Shown here: positions 28,947 to 38,232 of the stretch, one piece after another
Position numbering within the stretch: position 1 is the stretch's first letter
How the letters are laid out: each line of letters opens with the position of its first letter
From: Hyphomonas sp. Mor2
Lineage (GTDB): Bacteria; Pseudomonadota; Alphaproteobacteria; Caulobacterales; Hyphomonadaceae
NCBI RefSeq assembly: GCF_001854405.1
Contig: NZ_CP017718.1
Span: 1,302,001 to 1,366,000 of the forward strand
DNA: 64,000 bases
Direction of reading: 5' to 3'
Made by a program: the position numbers and the translations under genes
Notes under the pieces: model-generated
Seen by the model: the letters and a program-made list of their open reading frames with translations, nothing else
The model's database searches: none
Told to the model about the DNA's origin: nothing

Positions 28947-29668
28947 GCAAACCCGATCTTGGAAACGCGTATGATCGCGAGGATGCTGGCGAGGTCATCA
29001 TCACAAATCAGCGGAGTCCACGTCCGCGTGATGCCGCAACCCTGATCCTGGTCCGCCGCGATCAGACGCAGCCCCGCGTTTTGATGGGCAAACGCTCGGG
29101 CAGACATGACTTCATGCCAGACAAGTATGTCTTCCCGGGTGGGCGCGTGGATCCGCAGGATGGCCGGGCGGCCAGTTACAGCGAACTCGCAGCCACGGAA
29201 GAGGCCCGTCTACGCTTTCAGGCGAAGCGGATTCCGCGCGCTTTCGCGCTCACCGCGATTCGCGAGACCTTCGAGGAAACCGGGCTCCTTCTGGGACAGC
29301 ACGCAGAGATGCCGCGAAAAGCACCGGCAGGCTGGGAGAAGCTGTATGCGATGGATATTGCCCCCAATCTGGAGCCCTTGCGGTTTATCGGACGCGCCGT
29401 GACCCCGCCATACCGCCCTAAACGCTTTGATGCGCGGTTCTTCATGGCGGAGGCCGAAAAGGTCCTGATCGATGATCGGCCGCCTATAGACGGGGTCGAA
29501 CTGCACGATTTACAATGGGTCACACTCAAGGATGCTCTCTCATTGGATTTGCCGAATGTGACCCGGTTCATGCTTGGCGAAATCGATGAGAGATTGACCA
29601 AAAATCTGGATCTTGGCCCGCCATTTCTGCGTTGGACCCGCAGTGGGCACTCGACGGATAGAATTTGA
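28943..29668 (+). CDS. NUDIX hydrolase
   Basis: 241-residue hydrolase of nucleoside-diphosphate-linked substrates. The Nudix helix core AIRETFEETGLLLG (about 109-122) has the catalytic R-E-x-x-E-E-x-G arrangement. Before it lies a conserved DKYVFPGGRVDPQDG segment (about 60-74). It is coupled to rnr by a 4-bp overlap; rnr-NUDIX-rpmG is a common alphaproteobacterial order. Substrate cannot be read from the sequence. Confidence 0.93.
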   Translation: MSKPDLGNAYDREDAGEVIITNQRSPRPRDAATLILVRRDQTQPRVLMGKRSGRHDFMPDKYVFPGGRVDPQDGRAASYSELAATEEARLRFQAKRIPRAFALTAIRETFEETGLLLGQHAEMPRKAPAGWEKLYAMDIAPNLEPLRFIGRAVTPPYRPKRFDARFFMAEAEKVLIDDRPPIDGVELHDLQWVTLKDALSLDLPNVTRFMLGEIDERLTKNLDLGPPFLRWTRSGHSTDRI

Positions 29669-29752
29669 TGCGTTCACGCGGTTGACTTCCGCCTCACAAC
29701 CCATCATTAGACGCGTTTTCGAGATTCAGCCCTTAGCAAAAGGCGCACCGTC

Positions 29753-29920
29753 ATGGCCAAACCGGCAACGATCAAAATTCGCCTGAATTCAACTGCAGGC
29801 ACCGGCTTCTTCTACGTCACGAAGAAGAATCCACGCAACATGACCGAAAAAATGGTCAAGCGGAAGTATGACCCGATTGCGAAAAAGCATGTCGAGTTCA
29901 AGGAAGGCAAGATCAAGTAA
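29753..29920 (+). CDS. rpmG: 50S ribosomal protein L33
   Basis: 55-aa L33, beginning [20 protein letters not shown] and containing [20 protein letters not shown]. It is the cysteine-free, zinc-independent form, since no CxxC pairs are present. It is read from ATG 29753 to TAA 29918-29920. A rho-independent terminator follows 25 bp later, shared with convergent pleD. Confidence 0.97.
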   Translation: MAKPATIKIRLNSTAGTGFFYVTKKNPRNMTEKMVKRKYDPIAKKHVEFKEGKIK

Positions 29921-29945
29921 GATCTCTTCCCTTACCGAATAAAAG

Positions 29946-29970
29946 ACCGAGCCATGGGCTCGGTTTTTTT
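29946..29970 (+). terminator. rho-independent terminator after rpmG
   Basis: 8-bp stem ACCGAGCC / GGCTCGGT with a 3-nt loop, followed by a run of seven T (29964-29970). It lies 25 bp past rpmG; its tail overlaps the pleD stop codon. Confidence 0.88.
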
Positions 29971-31333
29971 ATGCGGCAATTTTCTCGATGCGATTGCGGC
30001 CCTTTTGTTTGGCCAGATAGAGCGCACGATCGGCGCGGTGGAGCAAATCGGCCAACAGAGCTTCCTCGCCATAATGGGTCGCGACCCCGGCGCTGACCGT
30101 CACGCAGATTTCTTCATTAATGCGTTCCACCAGAAATGGTTCGGAGGCGATCGAATGACGGATGCGTTCTGCGCCAATAAAGGCCATATCGCCCGGTGTT
30201 TCGGGCATTATGACCAGGAACTCTTCGCCACCAGGCCGACAAGCGATGTCCTTGGGTCGTATATTCGTCCGCAGCCGCTCGGAAAATTCCTGCAGAACCA
30301 GGTCTCCCGCTTCGTGACCATGCTGATCATTGACCGATTTGAAGTGATCGATGTCGAACGCGACGACTGAAACCGGTTTTCCATCCACCGCTGAGCGCTG
30401 CATCCATAATTGCAGGCGTTCGAGCATGTAACGTCGATTATAAAGCCCGGTCAGTTGATCGATGACGGACAGCTCCAGCCCTGTATCGACACGATTTCGC
30501 AGGATCTGGATAAAGCGCTTGCGCCGGACCTGTGTTGCCACACGGGCTTGCAACTCCTGAAAATCCAGCGGCGTCTGGATGATATCCGAGGCACCGATTC
30601 GCAAACCCTCAGCCGCGCGTTGATGATCATCTTCGCTACACGTGACGATAATTGCAAAATCTCTCGCTTCCCGCAGCGAGCGCATCTGTGCGCAGAGCTT
30701 CAAGGCGTCATGGCGCTGTCCAGACAGAGCCAGAATGATCAGGTCAATTTCCTTGAACTTGATTCCGCTTTTCTGCGCATCGATCCAGGATTCCGCCTGA
30801 TGCCCCACTTTATGCAAGGCTTCAGCGATGCGCCCGGCTTCTTCATTGTTCTGATCCACGACCAGAACGCTGGCGGGTTTTGAAAGCGTGCCGAGTTCAT
30901 GTTCAGAGAAATTAGCGGTATGCGGGTTTGCCGCCTCGCGCGTGCGGAGTTCGTCGGCGACCGCGTTGTAACGCGACAACGCTTCCAGCCGCGCGAATAA
31001 GGCGAAGTCGTCAACCGGCTTCGACAAGAAATCATCGGCACCCGCTTCAAGACCACGCAACCGATCATCGCGATCGGTCAGAGCTGTGAGCATGACGATC
31101 GGAATGTGACGGGTCGCAACGTTTGCCTTCAGTTGCCGGCAGACCTCGTAGCCATCCATTCCCGGCATCATGACGTCGAGCAAGATGATGTCCGGCTGCT
31201 GATGGATCGCGCTGCTGATCGCGTGTTCGCCAGAATGCGACAGCATCACCGTATAATATCGCGCTTCCAGCTTCGCCTGAACAACGCGGCGGTTGGCCTC
31301 GATGTCGTCAACAACTAGAACGCGGGCCGTCAT
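29969..31333 (-). CDS. pleD: response regulator diguanylate cyclase PleD
   Basis: 454-aa REC-REC-GGDEF protein that makes cyclic di-GMP and, in Caulobacter, drives the motile-to-stalked transition. The first receiver has phospho-acceptor Asp53 ([10 protein letters not shown]). The second is degenerate (LIILALSGQ, no acceptor Asp), as in the PleD adaptor domain. The catalytic motif is GGEEF, preceded by the RxxD inhibitory site (RPKD in [12 protein letters not shown]). It is coupled to divK by a 4-bp ATGA overlap, the classic divK-pleD pair. Convergent with rpmG. Confidence 0.97.
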   Translation of the reverse strand: MTARVLVVDDIEANRRVVQAKLEARYYTVMLSHSGEHAISSAIHQQPDIILLDVMMPGMDGYEVCRQLKANVATRHIPIVMLTALTDRDDRLRGLEAGADDFLSKPVDDFALFARLEALSRYNAVADELRTREAANPHTANFSEHELGTLSKPASVLVVDQNNEEAGRIAEALHKVGHQAESWIDAQKSGIKFKEIDLIILALSGQRHDALKLCAQMRSLREARDFAIIVTCSEDDHQRAAEGLRIGASDIIQTPLDFQELQARVATQVRRKRFIQILRNRVDTGLELSVIDQLTGLYNRRYMLERLQLWMQRSAVDGKPVSVVAFDIDHFKSVNDQHGHEAGDLVLQEFSERLRTNIRPKDIACRPGGEEFLVIMPETPGDMAFIGAERIRHSIASEPFLVERINEEICVTVSAGVATHYGEEALLADLLHRADRALYLAKQKGRNRIEKIAA

Positions 31334-31722
31334 GTCACTGATCCCTTGGGCATCAGATCATCAACGGTTTTCAAAAAAGAACGCACCTGGATCGGCTTCG
31401 ACAAATATCCCTCACATCCAGCTTCGCGCACCAGCATTTCGTCCGTTCGCATCGCGAAGGCTGTGACGGCGAGGACCGGGATAGACGCTGTCCGTTCGTC
31501 ATCCTTGAGCCAACGGGTGATATCCAGCCCGGACACTTCCGGCAGCTGAATGTCCATAATGATTAAATCCGGCTGTTCCTCGACCGCCAACGCAGCCGCC
31601 TTCCCGCCATCGGTACATTGCAAAGTCTCGTAACCGCTGGCTTCAAGCAAATCGGAAAACAGGCGCATATTCAGCGCATTGTCCTCGACGATCAGGACTT
31701 TCTGAGCGGTCTGTTTCGCCAT
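31330..31722 (-). CDS. divK: single-domain response regulator DivK
   Basis: 130-aa stand-alone receiver domain. Acidic pocket residues are in [13 protein letters not shown] (Glu13, Asp14), the phospho-acceptor is Asp57 in [13 protein letters not shown], and the conserved Lys lies in the YLSKPI segment. In Caulobacterales DivK connects the DivJ/PleC kinases to CtrA control through DivL and also activates PleD. It shares its 113-bp upstream region with divergent dinB; that region holds three GANTC sites. Confidence 0.95.
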   Translation of the reverse strand: MAKQTAQKVLIVEDNALNMRLFSDLLEASGYETLQCTDGGKAAALAVEEQPDLIIMDIQLPEVSGLDITRWLKDDERTASIPVLAVTAFAMRTDEMLVREAGCEGYLSKPIQVRSFLKTVDDLMPKGSVT

Positions 31723-31728
31723 AATCGC

Positions 31729-31765
31729 GATTCCGAATCACCAGGGATCGTTTCTGCCCCGATTC
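31729..31765. promoter_or_regulatory. cluster of three GANTC (CcrM-type) methylation sites upstream of divK
   Basis: GATTC at 31729-31733, GAATC at 31735-31739 and GATTC at 31761-31765 lie within 37 bp just upstream of the divK start. GANTC is the CcrM methylation target in alphaproteobacteria and is used to time promoters to the replication fork. The sites are seen; a regulatory role is inferred. Confidence 0.5.
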
Positions 31766-31778
31766 TTTTTATAGCGAG

Positions 31779-31793
31779 GTTCGTTAACGTTTC
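31779..31793 (+). promoter_or_regulatory. possible degenerate LexA box upstream of dinB
   Basis: GTTC-GTTAACG-TTTC matches the alphaproteobacterial LexA consensus GTTC-N7-GTTC at seven of eight positions. It lies 43 bp before the dinB start codon, a plausible operator position for an SOS polymerase. It is a single mismatch-bearing site. Confidence 0.35.
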
Positions 31794-31835
31794 TTTTCCA
31801 ATTGCGCCATTTCGCGGAACATGGCATGAACATTT

Positions 31836-33116
31836 ATGCCCTCCCTCTGCAGAGACTGCGACGCTGACCTGCCGGATCAGGCTGACGTCTGCTCCAGTTG
31901 TGGCTCATATCGCGTGATTTCTCATCCCCAGCTTGAGACGCTTTCCATCGCGCATATTGATTGCGACGCGTTCTTCGCGGCGATAGAGAAGCGCGACAAT
32001 CCGGAGCTGAAAGACAAGCCGGTCATCGTAGGAGGTGGCAAGCGCGGCGTGGTCGCCACCTGTTGCTATATCGCACGCCTGCACGGTGTGCGCTCAGCTA
32101 TGCCCATGTTCAAGGCGTTAAAAGCCTGCCCGGAAGCAATTGTCGTGAAGCCAAGGCGAGAAGCCTATTCGGCTGCGTCGAAGCAAATCCGGGAAAAGTT
32201 TCAGGCGCTCACACCGAAGGTACAAATGCTGAGCGTCGATGAAGGCTTCCTTGATCTTTCGGGAACCGAGCGCGTCAATCATGCCTTTCCAGCCCGTTCA
32301 CTCTCCCGTCTGGCCCGTGAGATAGAAGAAGATATTGGCATCACAATCTCCATCGGCCTGTCTGAGAATAAGTTTCTCGCAAAAACAGCAAGCGAATTGG
32401 ATAAACCCCGCGGTTTCGCGCTGCTGACACGCGATGAAGCAGTCGAGATGCTGGCAGACAAACCTGTTGGTTTCCTGCACGGGGTCGGCAAACAACTCGC
32501 AAAGAAGCTCGAACGCGACGGCTACCGCCTAGTCGGCGACCTGCAGCAGGCAGAGGCGCGCGATCTGATCCGTCACTATGGTGAGACGGGTCTCTGGCTG
32601 CATCAGCGCGCGCAAGGCATCGATAATCGACCTGTGCGCACCGACACCATTAGAAAGTCTGTCTCAGCCGAGCGGACCTTCAATGAAGACATATCCAGCT
32701 ATCAGCTGCTCGAAGACCGACTTTGGCAGGTTTGTGAGGAAACCGCCATTCGCGCCAAACGCTCAAACGTCGAAGGCTCGACCATCACCTTGAAGCTGAA
32801 ATCGAAGGACTTTCGCAATCTCACGCGATCCATCACGATCTCGACGCCCACAAATCTCGCAAATGTTCTGTTCCGGCACGCCAAACCTCTACTGGAGCGC
32901 GAGACTCGTCAGGGCCGGGCATATCGTCTGATCGGGATCGGAATCTCGCATCTTGAAGATGCCCGCTGGGATTCGCGCGATCTGGTCGATCCCAGTGTCG
33001 AAAAGCGCGCTAAGGCCGAACGCGCAAGCGATATTGCTCGGTCAAAATTTGGCGACGCGTCGGTCGTCACGGGGCGCGCCATCCGCCTTGCTCAACGCAA
33101 GGCGCAAAAGTCCTGA
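31836..33116 (+). CDS. dinB: DNA polymerase IV with N-terminal zinc ribbon
   Basis: Error-prone Y-family polymerase, 426 aa. A short zinc-ribbon-like extension CRDCDADLPDQADVCSSC (C5, C8, C19, C22) precedes the catalytic core, which begins at about residue 34. The metal-binding motifs are IAHIDCDAFFA and MLSVDEGFLDLSG. Thumb and little-finger domains follow. The zinc extension occurs in a subset of alphaproteobacterial DinB proteins and may bind protein or DNA. Divergent from divK with a possible LexA box between. Confidence 0.95.
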   Translation: MPSLCRDCDADLPDQADVCSSCGSYRVISHPQLETLSIAHIDCDAFFAAIEKRDNPELKDKPVIVGGGKRGVVATCCYIARLHGVRSAMPMFKALKACPEAIVVKPRREAYSAASKQIREKFQALTPKVQMLSVDEGFLDLSGTERVNHAFPARSLSRLAREIEEDIGITISIGLSENKFLAKTASELDKPRGFALLTRDEAVEMLADKPVGFLHGVGKQLAKKLERDGYRLVGDLQQAEARDLIRHYGETGLWLHQRAQGIDNRPVRTDTIRKSVSAERTFNEDISSYQLLEDRLWQVCEETAIRAKRSNVEGSTITLKLKSKDFRNLTRSITISTPTNLANVLFRHAKPLLERETRQGRAYRLIGIGISHLEDARWDSRDLVDPSVEKRAKAERASDIARSKFGDASVVTGRAIRLAQRKAQKS

Positions 33117-33177
33117 TTGTGGCTTGCCGTCAGCCCGCATCTGGCGCTAGCAACAGGAAACACTCAAAGGATACCCC

Positions 33178-33636
33178 ATGTCGACACCAGAAGACCGCCT
33201 TTCGGATCTTGGAATTACCCTTCCGGAGCCCATGGCTCCTGTGGCGAATTACGTGCCCTTCGTGATCTCAGGGAACATGCTGTTTATCTCCGGTCAGGTC
33301 AGCGCAGGAGCCGACGGCCTGATGAAAGGTCGATTGGGCGAAGATCTCTCCCTTGAAGAAGGCCAGGCCGCCGCCCGGCTCTGCGCCATCAATCTGATCG
33401 CGCAATGCAAAGCAGCCGTCGGAGATCTTTCGCGGATCGCCCGTGTCGTAAAACTGGGTGGTTTCGTCAACGCGCATCCGGACTTCACGGAACTGCCAGA
33501 GGTCATTAATGGCTGCTCCGATGTGATGGTCGACATATTCGGAGACAAGGGTCGCCATGCGCGTGCCGCGGTCTCAAGCCCGGTCTTGCCACGCGGCGTG
33601 GCGGTCGAAGTCGACGGCATTTTCGAGATTGGCTGA
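33178..33636 (+). CDS. RidA family protein
   Basis: 152-aa member of the RidA/YjgF-YER057c-UK114 family, enamine/imine deaminases that remove reactive 2-aminoacrylate-type intermediates. Visible marks are FVISGNMLFISGQVS (about 29-43) and a C-terminal segment ending LPRGVAVEVDGIFEIG. The family Arg that binds the carboxylate probably lies near RHARAAVSSPVLP. AAAGGATACCCC precedes the ATG. It overlaps the next gene by a few bases if that gene starts at its TTG. Confidence 0.9.
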   Translation: MSTPEDRLSDLGITLPEPMAPVANYVPFVISGNMLFISGQVSAGADGLMKGRLGEDLSLEEGQAAARLCAINLIAQCKAAVGDLSRIARVVKLGGFVNAHPDFTELPEVINGCSDVMVDIFGDKGRHARAAVSSPVLPRGVAVEVDGIFEIG

Positions 33637-34351
33637 AGCGTTTGAGCCGTCGGATTTTGTCTACGCCCATCGCGGTCTGTGGACGAAGGACGGCTTGACC
33701 GAAAACACTCTGGAAGCCCTGCTCGCGGCGGCCGACGCGGGTTTGGGGATAGAGTTCGATGTGCGCCCCGCCGCCGATGGGGTACCGATTATTTTTCACG
33801 ACCCGACCCTCGATCGAATGACCGACCGGACAGGACCGGTCGCGGGCCTGACTAGTCTGGAATTGATCGCGACGGCGTTAAATGGCGGTGGAGAAATCGT
33901 CACATTGGAGACACTCCTGTCGGCTTGGCCGCGAAAGACGCCGCTCCTTTGCGAGCTCAAGATCGACGGCCTCACCGATCCCAATCGTTTCGCTCAGCAC
34001 GTGGGCGCGATGTTAATGGACTATGATGGACCCGCGGCGGCGATGAGCTTCTATCCTGCCGCAGTGAGGGCGCTGCCTGAGGGGCTCATGCGCGGGCAAC
34101 TCATCGTGCAAACCTCCATGAGCGGAGCTCAAGATCCATCTGCGATCGCACCCGGAAGTGTGGACTATCTCGCTTGTCATATCAGCGATGCGGATCACCC
34201 TTCTTTGCAAACAGCTCGGAAGGACAAACCGCTATTGACCTGGACAGTGACGGATGAGGCGACATGCCGTGCCCTCGCCCCGCGCACGGACAGTCAAATT
34301 TTCGAAGGATTCGATCCAGCGCTCGCAAAACGCCATATTTTGAATACATAG
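33629..34351 (+). CDS. glycerophosphodiester phosphodiesterase
   Basis: 240-aa TIM-barrel GDPD that cleaves glycerophosphodiesters to glycerol-3-phosphate and an alcohol. The family signature is complete near the N-terminus: the His-Arg-Gly of FVYAHRGLW, ENTLEALLAA, the Glu-x-Asp of IEFDVRP, and the His-Asp of IIFHDPTLDRMTDRTG. No signal peptide is visible, so it is probably cytoplasmic. The TTG at 33629, overlapping the RidA stop, gives a family-like N-terminus; an upstream ATG at 33557 would add 24 non-family residues. The start is uncertain. Confidence 0.88.
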   Translation: MAEAFEPSDFVYAHRGLWTKDGLTENTLEALLAAADAGLGIEFDVRPAADGVPIIFHDPTLDRMTDRTGPVAGLTSLELIATALNGGGEIVTLETLLSAWPRKTPLLCELKIDGLTDPNRFAQHVGAMLMDYDGPAAAMSFYPAAVRALPEGLMRGQLIVQTSMSGAQDPSAIAPGSVDYLACHISDADHPSLQTARKDKPLLTWTVTDEATCRALAPRTDSQIFEGFDPALAKRHILNT

Positions 34352-34358
34352 GAGTCCC

Positions 34359-35525
34359 ATGGACGAACCGGTATTCACAGCGCGTATAATCACCCAGATG
34401 CGGGATATTGATCCGGTCGCCTGGAACGCGGTCGCGAACCCCGTCGGTGTGCCGTTCGATCCTTTCCTCACCTGGGAGTTTCTGGAAGCCGTGGAAGCCT
34501 CAGGTGCCGCAGTCCCTGAAACCGGGTGGTCGCCATGCCATATCGTCGTTGAAGACCCGAGCCAGACCATTCTGGCAGCCATGCCACTTTACGCAAAGAC
34601 TCACAGCCAAGGCGAGTTCGTCTTCGATCATAGCTGGGCGGAAGCCTACCACAGAGCCGGCGGAGATTATTTCCCGAAACTGCTTGCCGCGGTTCCTTTC
34701 ACGCCAGTGACTGGACGCCGATTGCTGACCAAACCAGGCCCCGACGAGGTCCGCCTGGGCAATGCTCTGGTGTCGGCAGCCATCCAGGTTGCGGCGCAGA
34801 ATGATTTCTCATCTTTGCATGTGAACTTCATTGCGCCCGAACAAGCAGAACAGCTGAACGAAATCGGCTTGCTGATCCGCAACGACCAGCAATTTCATTG
34901 GCAAAATGACGGTTATGACCATTTCGACGACTTCCTTGCCGCCTTGTCTTCATCGAAACGCAAAAACCTGCGCAAGGAACGCGCCAAGGCGCAGGCCGGA
35001 CTGTCCTTCAAGCATCTGACCGGCGACGATATCAAAGCCCACCACTGGGATGCGTTCTTCGAGTTCTATATGGACACCGGCTCTCGAAAGTGGGGCTATC
35101 CCTATCTCAACCGCGAAACATTCACCCTGCTCGGAGAGCGCTTGGCCGAGAATATCCTGCTGGTGCTCGCTTGTGAGGACGATCAACCCATCGCTGGGGC
35201 GCTCAACCTGATCGGGTCGGAGACCCTCTATGGCCGCTATTGGGGCTGCACCGCGCCGCGACCGTTTCTGCACTTCGAGACCTGCTATTATCAGGCCATC
35301 GATTTTGCCATCGAGCACAAATTATCTGTCGTTGAAGCCGGCGCACAGGGCGGCCACAAGCTGGCGCGGGGGTATGCGCCGGTGACGACTTATTCGGCGC
35401 ACTGGATCGCGCACAAGGGCCTCAGAGATGCGATTGACGACTATCTCGCCCGCGAACGCCAGGCGGTCGAGCACGAAAACGCCTATCTGACAAAGCGAAC
35501 CCCGTTCAAGAAGGACCATCAATGA
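34359..35525 (+). CDS. DUF482 / FemAB-like GNAT N-acyltransferase
   Basis: 388-aa protein matching the DUF482 group of double-GNAT-fold (FemAB-like) acyltransferases. Marks are DPVAWNAVANPVGVPFDPFL near the N-terminus, SSKRKNLRKERAKAQ (about 203-217), ALNLIGSETLYGRYWGC (about 286-302) and a late AQGGHKLARGYAP motif. FemAB relatives add amino acids to peptidoglycan or lipids; the substrate of DUF482 proteins is not established. GGAGTCCC precedes the ATG, and its stop overlaps the HIT gene start (ATGA). Confidence 0.87.
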   Translation: MDEPVFTARIITQMRDIDPVAWNAVANPVGVPFDPFLTWEFLEAVEASGAAVPETGWSPCHIVVEDPSQTILAAMPLYAKTHSQGEFVFDHSWAEAYHRAGGDYFPKLLAAVPFTPVTGRRLLTKPGPDEVRLGNALVSAAIQVAAQNDFSSLHVNFIAPEQAEQLNEIGLLIRNDQQFHWQNDGYDHFDDFLAALSSSKRKNLRKERAKAQAGLSFKHLTGDDIKAHHWDAFFEFYMDTGSRKWGYPYLNRETFTLLGERLAENILLVLACEDDQPIAGALNLIGSETLYGRYWGCTAPRPFLHFETCYYQAIDFAIEHKLSVVEAGAQGGHKLARGYAPVTTYSAHWIAHKGLRDAIDDYLARERQAVEHENAYLTKRTPFKKDHQ

Positions 35526-35959
35526 CCCTCCACGCTGAATATGATCCCGATAATATCTTCGCCAAGATCCTGCGCGGTGAGATGCCAAGCGTTAAGGTCT
35601 ATGAGGATGATGTCGTATTGGCTTTCATGGACGTGTTTCCGCAATCGGACGGGCACACTTTGGTGATCCCGAAACAGGTCCAGGCGCGAAATTTTCTGGA
35701 TATGCCGACCGAAGCCCTCGGCGCATACATGGCGCGGGTTCAGCATGTCGCGCGCGCCGTCGAGAAAGCGCTTCAACCGGATGGCGTGGTCGTGACGCAA
35801 TTCAACGGCGCACCGGCCGGGCAGACTGTGTTTCATCTGCACTTTCACATCATTCCACGCTGGGAAGGCCGGTCATTGGCTGGACACGCGCATGGGCAGT
35901 TGGCCGAGATCCCGTATTTGGAAGAAATCGCCAACAAAATCCGCCCATTTGCCCAGTAA
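35522..35959 (+). CDS. HIT family hydrolase/transferase
   Basis: 145-aa histidine-triad protein. The triad HLHFHIIP (about 101-108) supplies the catalytic His. An N-terminal DNIFAKILRGEMPSVKVYED segment and GHTLVIPK are typical of the Hint branch, which hydrolyses nucleoside phosphoramidates or AMP conjugates. It is coupled to the DUF482 gene and ends 29 bp before the LuxR-solo gene. Confidence 0.93.
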   Translation: MTLHAEYDPDNIFAKILRGEMPSVKVYEDDVVLAFMDVFPQSDGHTLVIPKQVQARNFLDMPTEALGAYMARVQHVARAVEKALQPDGVVVTQFNGAPAGQTVFHLHFHIIPRWEGRSLAGHAHGQLAEIPYLEEIANKIRPFAQ

Positions 35960-35988
35960 TGTGGTAATGTAGCCCCGGCGAGGGGACA

Positions 35989-36714
35989 ATGCAGACGCTG
36001 GAAGGATTTATAGAGCGTACGCAAGCGTGCGAAACGGAAGACGATCTGTTTCGTACATTCGATGCTTTTGTCTCAGGTTTCGAGATCAGATACGGCGCCT
36101 ATTTCATCATGGCCAAACATTTGCGGGCCATTCCTCCACAAGCCGGGCTCGTGCGACACAACTTCCCGCGCGGTTTCACGAAGCGATACATCGTCAACAA
36201 TTATGCCCAGTTCGACCCGATCATTTCGCAATCCCTGAAGGAGGCGCGACCGTTTCACTGGCGCGATGTGCTGGAAAAACAATCGCTCAATGCGCAGCAG
36301 AAACAGATTTTTGAGGCACACAAGGAAGCCCAGCTGAGCGACGGCCTCGCCGTACCAGTCTTCGGGCCAATGGGGACGTTCGCATTGTTCAGCATGGCTA
36401 GCGAAGGCGTCGAATTGGACCTTTCCCAGTCCCAGCTCATCGCCCTCCAATTTGCCTGTCTGCAAACCCACAATCGCTATTGCGATCTCGCTCAGATCAA
36501 TGATGACGCGCCCGAAAAACCGCTCAGCCCACGCGAGACCGAGGCGTTGACGCTCGTCGCTTCCGGCCTCGCCAATAACGCAATCGCTGAGCGGCTCGGC
36601 GTCACGGAAAACACGGTCGACACCATGCTCCGCCGCATTTACGCGAAATTTGGGGTCAACAATCGGATCAGCGCCGTCCTCAAAGGCATCGGCAACGGCC
36701 TCCTACTGCCCTGA
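35989..36714 (+). CDS. LuxR-family regulator with autoinducer-binding domain (LuxR solo)
   Basis: 241 aa. The N-terminal domain keeps most autoinducer-pocket invariants by spacing to TraR: Tyr67 (Y61), Asp76-Pro77 (D70-P71), Trp91 (W85) and Gly119 (G113). Phe63 replaces Trp57. The C-terminal LuxR HTH starts at about residue 172 (PLSPRETEALTLVASGLANN) and ends near NNRISAVLKG. GAGGGGACA precedes the ATG. No luxI-like synthase is in the window, hence 'solo'. It is convergent with gatB, 6 bp between stops. Ligand-responsive activity is inferred from the family. Confidence 0.9.
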   Translation: MQTLEGFIERTQACETEDDLFRTFDAFVSGFEIRYGAYFIMAKHLRAIPPQAGLVRHNFPRGFTKRYIVNNYAQFDPIISQSLKEARPFHWRDVLEKQSLNAQQKQIFEAHKEAQLSDGLAVPVFGPMGTFALFSMASEGVELDLSQSQLIALQFACLQTHNRYCDLAQINDDAPEKPLSPRETEALTLVASGLANNAIAERLGVTENTVDTMLRRIYAKFGVNNRISAVLKGIGNGLLLP

Positions 36715-36720
36715 CCTCTC

Positions 36721-38232
36721 TTAGAGGCCGAGCTTCTCACGCAGGATCTTGTTTACCGCTTGAGGATTGGCTTTGCCGCCAGACGCTTTCATCACCTGCC
36801 CGACAAACCAGCCCATGGATTTCGGTTTTTCCTTAACCGCGGCAGCCTGGTCCGGATTGGCGGCGATGACCTCGTCAATGATGGCTTCAATCGCACCAGT
36901 ATCTGTGACCTGCTTGAGCCCGTGCTTCTCGACAATGTCAGTTGGATCGCCTTCGCCATCGATCATTCGCTGGAACACGTCCTTGGCGATCTTGCCCGAG
37001 ATCACTTCACCGCTGATCAGGTCAATCAGCCCGCCGAGCTGGATGGCGGAAACCGGTGTCTCGGACAAATCGAGCTCTGCCTTGTTCAGATAGCCGAACA
37101 GCTCCTGCGTCACCCAATTGGCTGCGAGCTTCGGATCGCGTCCTTTCGCGACGGTCTCATAAAAGTCAGCGCTCTCTGCGTCCGCCGTCAGCACGCCTGC
37201 ATCGTAGCGTGACAGGCCATAATCGCTCTCGAACCGCGCTCGCTTCTGATCTGGCAGCTCTGGCAGGTTGACGCGGATCCCTTCAATGAAGGCATCATCA
37301 ATTTCCAGTGGCAACAGGTCGGGGTCCGGGAAGTAGCGATAGTCGTGCGCATCTTCCTTGGAGCGCATGCTGCGCGTTTCGCCCTTGTCCGGGTCGTAGA
37401 GACGGGTTTCCTGATCGACCGTGCCGCCGCTTTCAATGATCTCGATCTGGCGCTGGGCTTCAAACTCGATCGCCGCCTGAATGAAACGGAACGAGTTCAT
37501 GTTCTTGATCTCGCAACGCGTGCCGAGTTCGCCGAAATCTCCGGATTCGCGGAACTTCTCATAAGCGCCAGGTTTGCAGACCGAGACATTCACGTCAGCC
37601 CGCAAATTACCTTTCTCCATGTCGCCGTCACAGGTCCCGAGCGCAACGACGATGGATTTCAGTTTCTTGACGTAGGCCGCGGCTTCAAGCGGAGTGCGGA
37701 TATCCGGTTTGGAGACGATTTCCATCAGTGCCACACCCGACCGGTTGAGGTCTACGTAAGTTGCGCCGGGGTCCATGTCGTGGATCGACTTACCGGCATC
37801 CTGTTCCAGGTGAAGGCGCTCGATGCGGACCGGGAAGGCATAAGCCGGGTCGCCGTGCGATGGTTCGACATCCACCTCGATCACGCCCTCACCCACAATC
37901 GGATGCTCGAACTGGCTGATCTGATAGCCCTGCGGCAGGTCCGGATAGAAGTAATTCTTGCGGTCAAAACGCGAGACCTTGTTGATCTGCGCATTCAGCC
38001 CGAGGCCTGTGCGTACGGCCTGCTCCACGCAGAATTTGTTGATCACCGGCAGCATGCCGGGCATGGCCGCATCGACCAGTGAAACATTCTGGTTCGGCTC
38101 CGCCCCGAATGTGGTCGAGGCACCAGAGAACAATTTGGCATTGGACGAAACCTGGGCGTGCACTTCCAGGCCGAGCACAATTTCCCAGTCTCCGGTGTCG
38201 CCTTTCAGCGTGTAAGTCGGGCGTTCACTCAT
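36721..38232 (-). CDS. gatB: Asp-tRNA(Asn)/Glu-tRNA(Gln) amidotransferase subunit B
   Basis: tRNA-binding and kinase subunit of GatCAB, which activates and amidates mischarged Asp-tRNA(Asn) or Glu-tRNA(Gln). The 503 aa include [22 protein letters not shown] at the N-terminus, [18 protein letters not shown], and the C-terminal GatB/YqeY tRNA-binding tail ending [11 protein letters not shown]. The ATG overlaps the upstream membrane-protein gene by 8 bp, so gatA, two membrane proteins and gatB form one coupled run. Confidence 0.97.
   Translation of the reverse strand: MSERPTYTLKGDTGDWEIVLGLEVHAQVSSNAKLFSGASTTFGAEPNQNVSLVDAAMPGMLPVINKFCVEQAVRTGLGLNAQINKVSRFDRKNYFYPDLPQGYQISQFEHPIVGEGVIEVDVEPSHGDPAYAFPVRIERLHLEQDAGKSIHDMDPGATYVDLNRSGVALMEIVSKPDIRTPLEAAAYVKKLKSIVVALGTCDGDMEKGNLRADVNVSVCKPGAYEKFRESGDFGELGTRCEIKNMNSFRFIQAAIEFEAQRQIEIIESGGTVDQETRLYDPDKGETRSMRSKEDAHDYRYFPDPDLLPLEIDDAFIEGIRVNLPELPDQKRARFESDYGLSRYDAGVLTADAESADFYETVAKGRDPKLAANWVTQELFGYLNKAELDLSETPVSAIQLGGLIDLISGEVISGKIAKDVFQRMIDGEGDPTDIVEKHGLKQVTDTGAIEAIIDEVIAANPDQAAAVKEKPKSMGWFVGQVMKASGGKANPQAVNKILREKLGL

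Noticed and set aside
33557-33628. Upstream ATG extension of the glycerophosphodiesterase
   Set aside because: The added 24 residues overlap the RidA frame and are unlike the family; TTG 33629 fits better.
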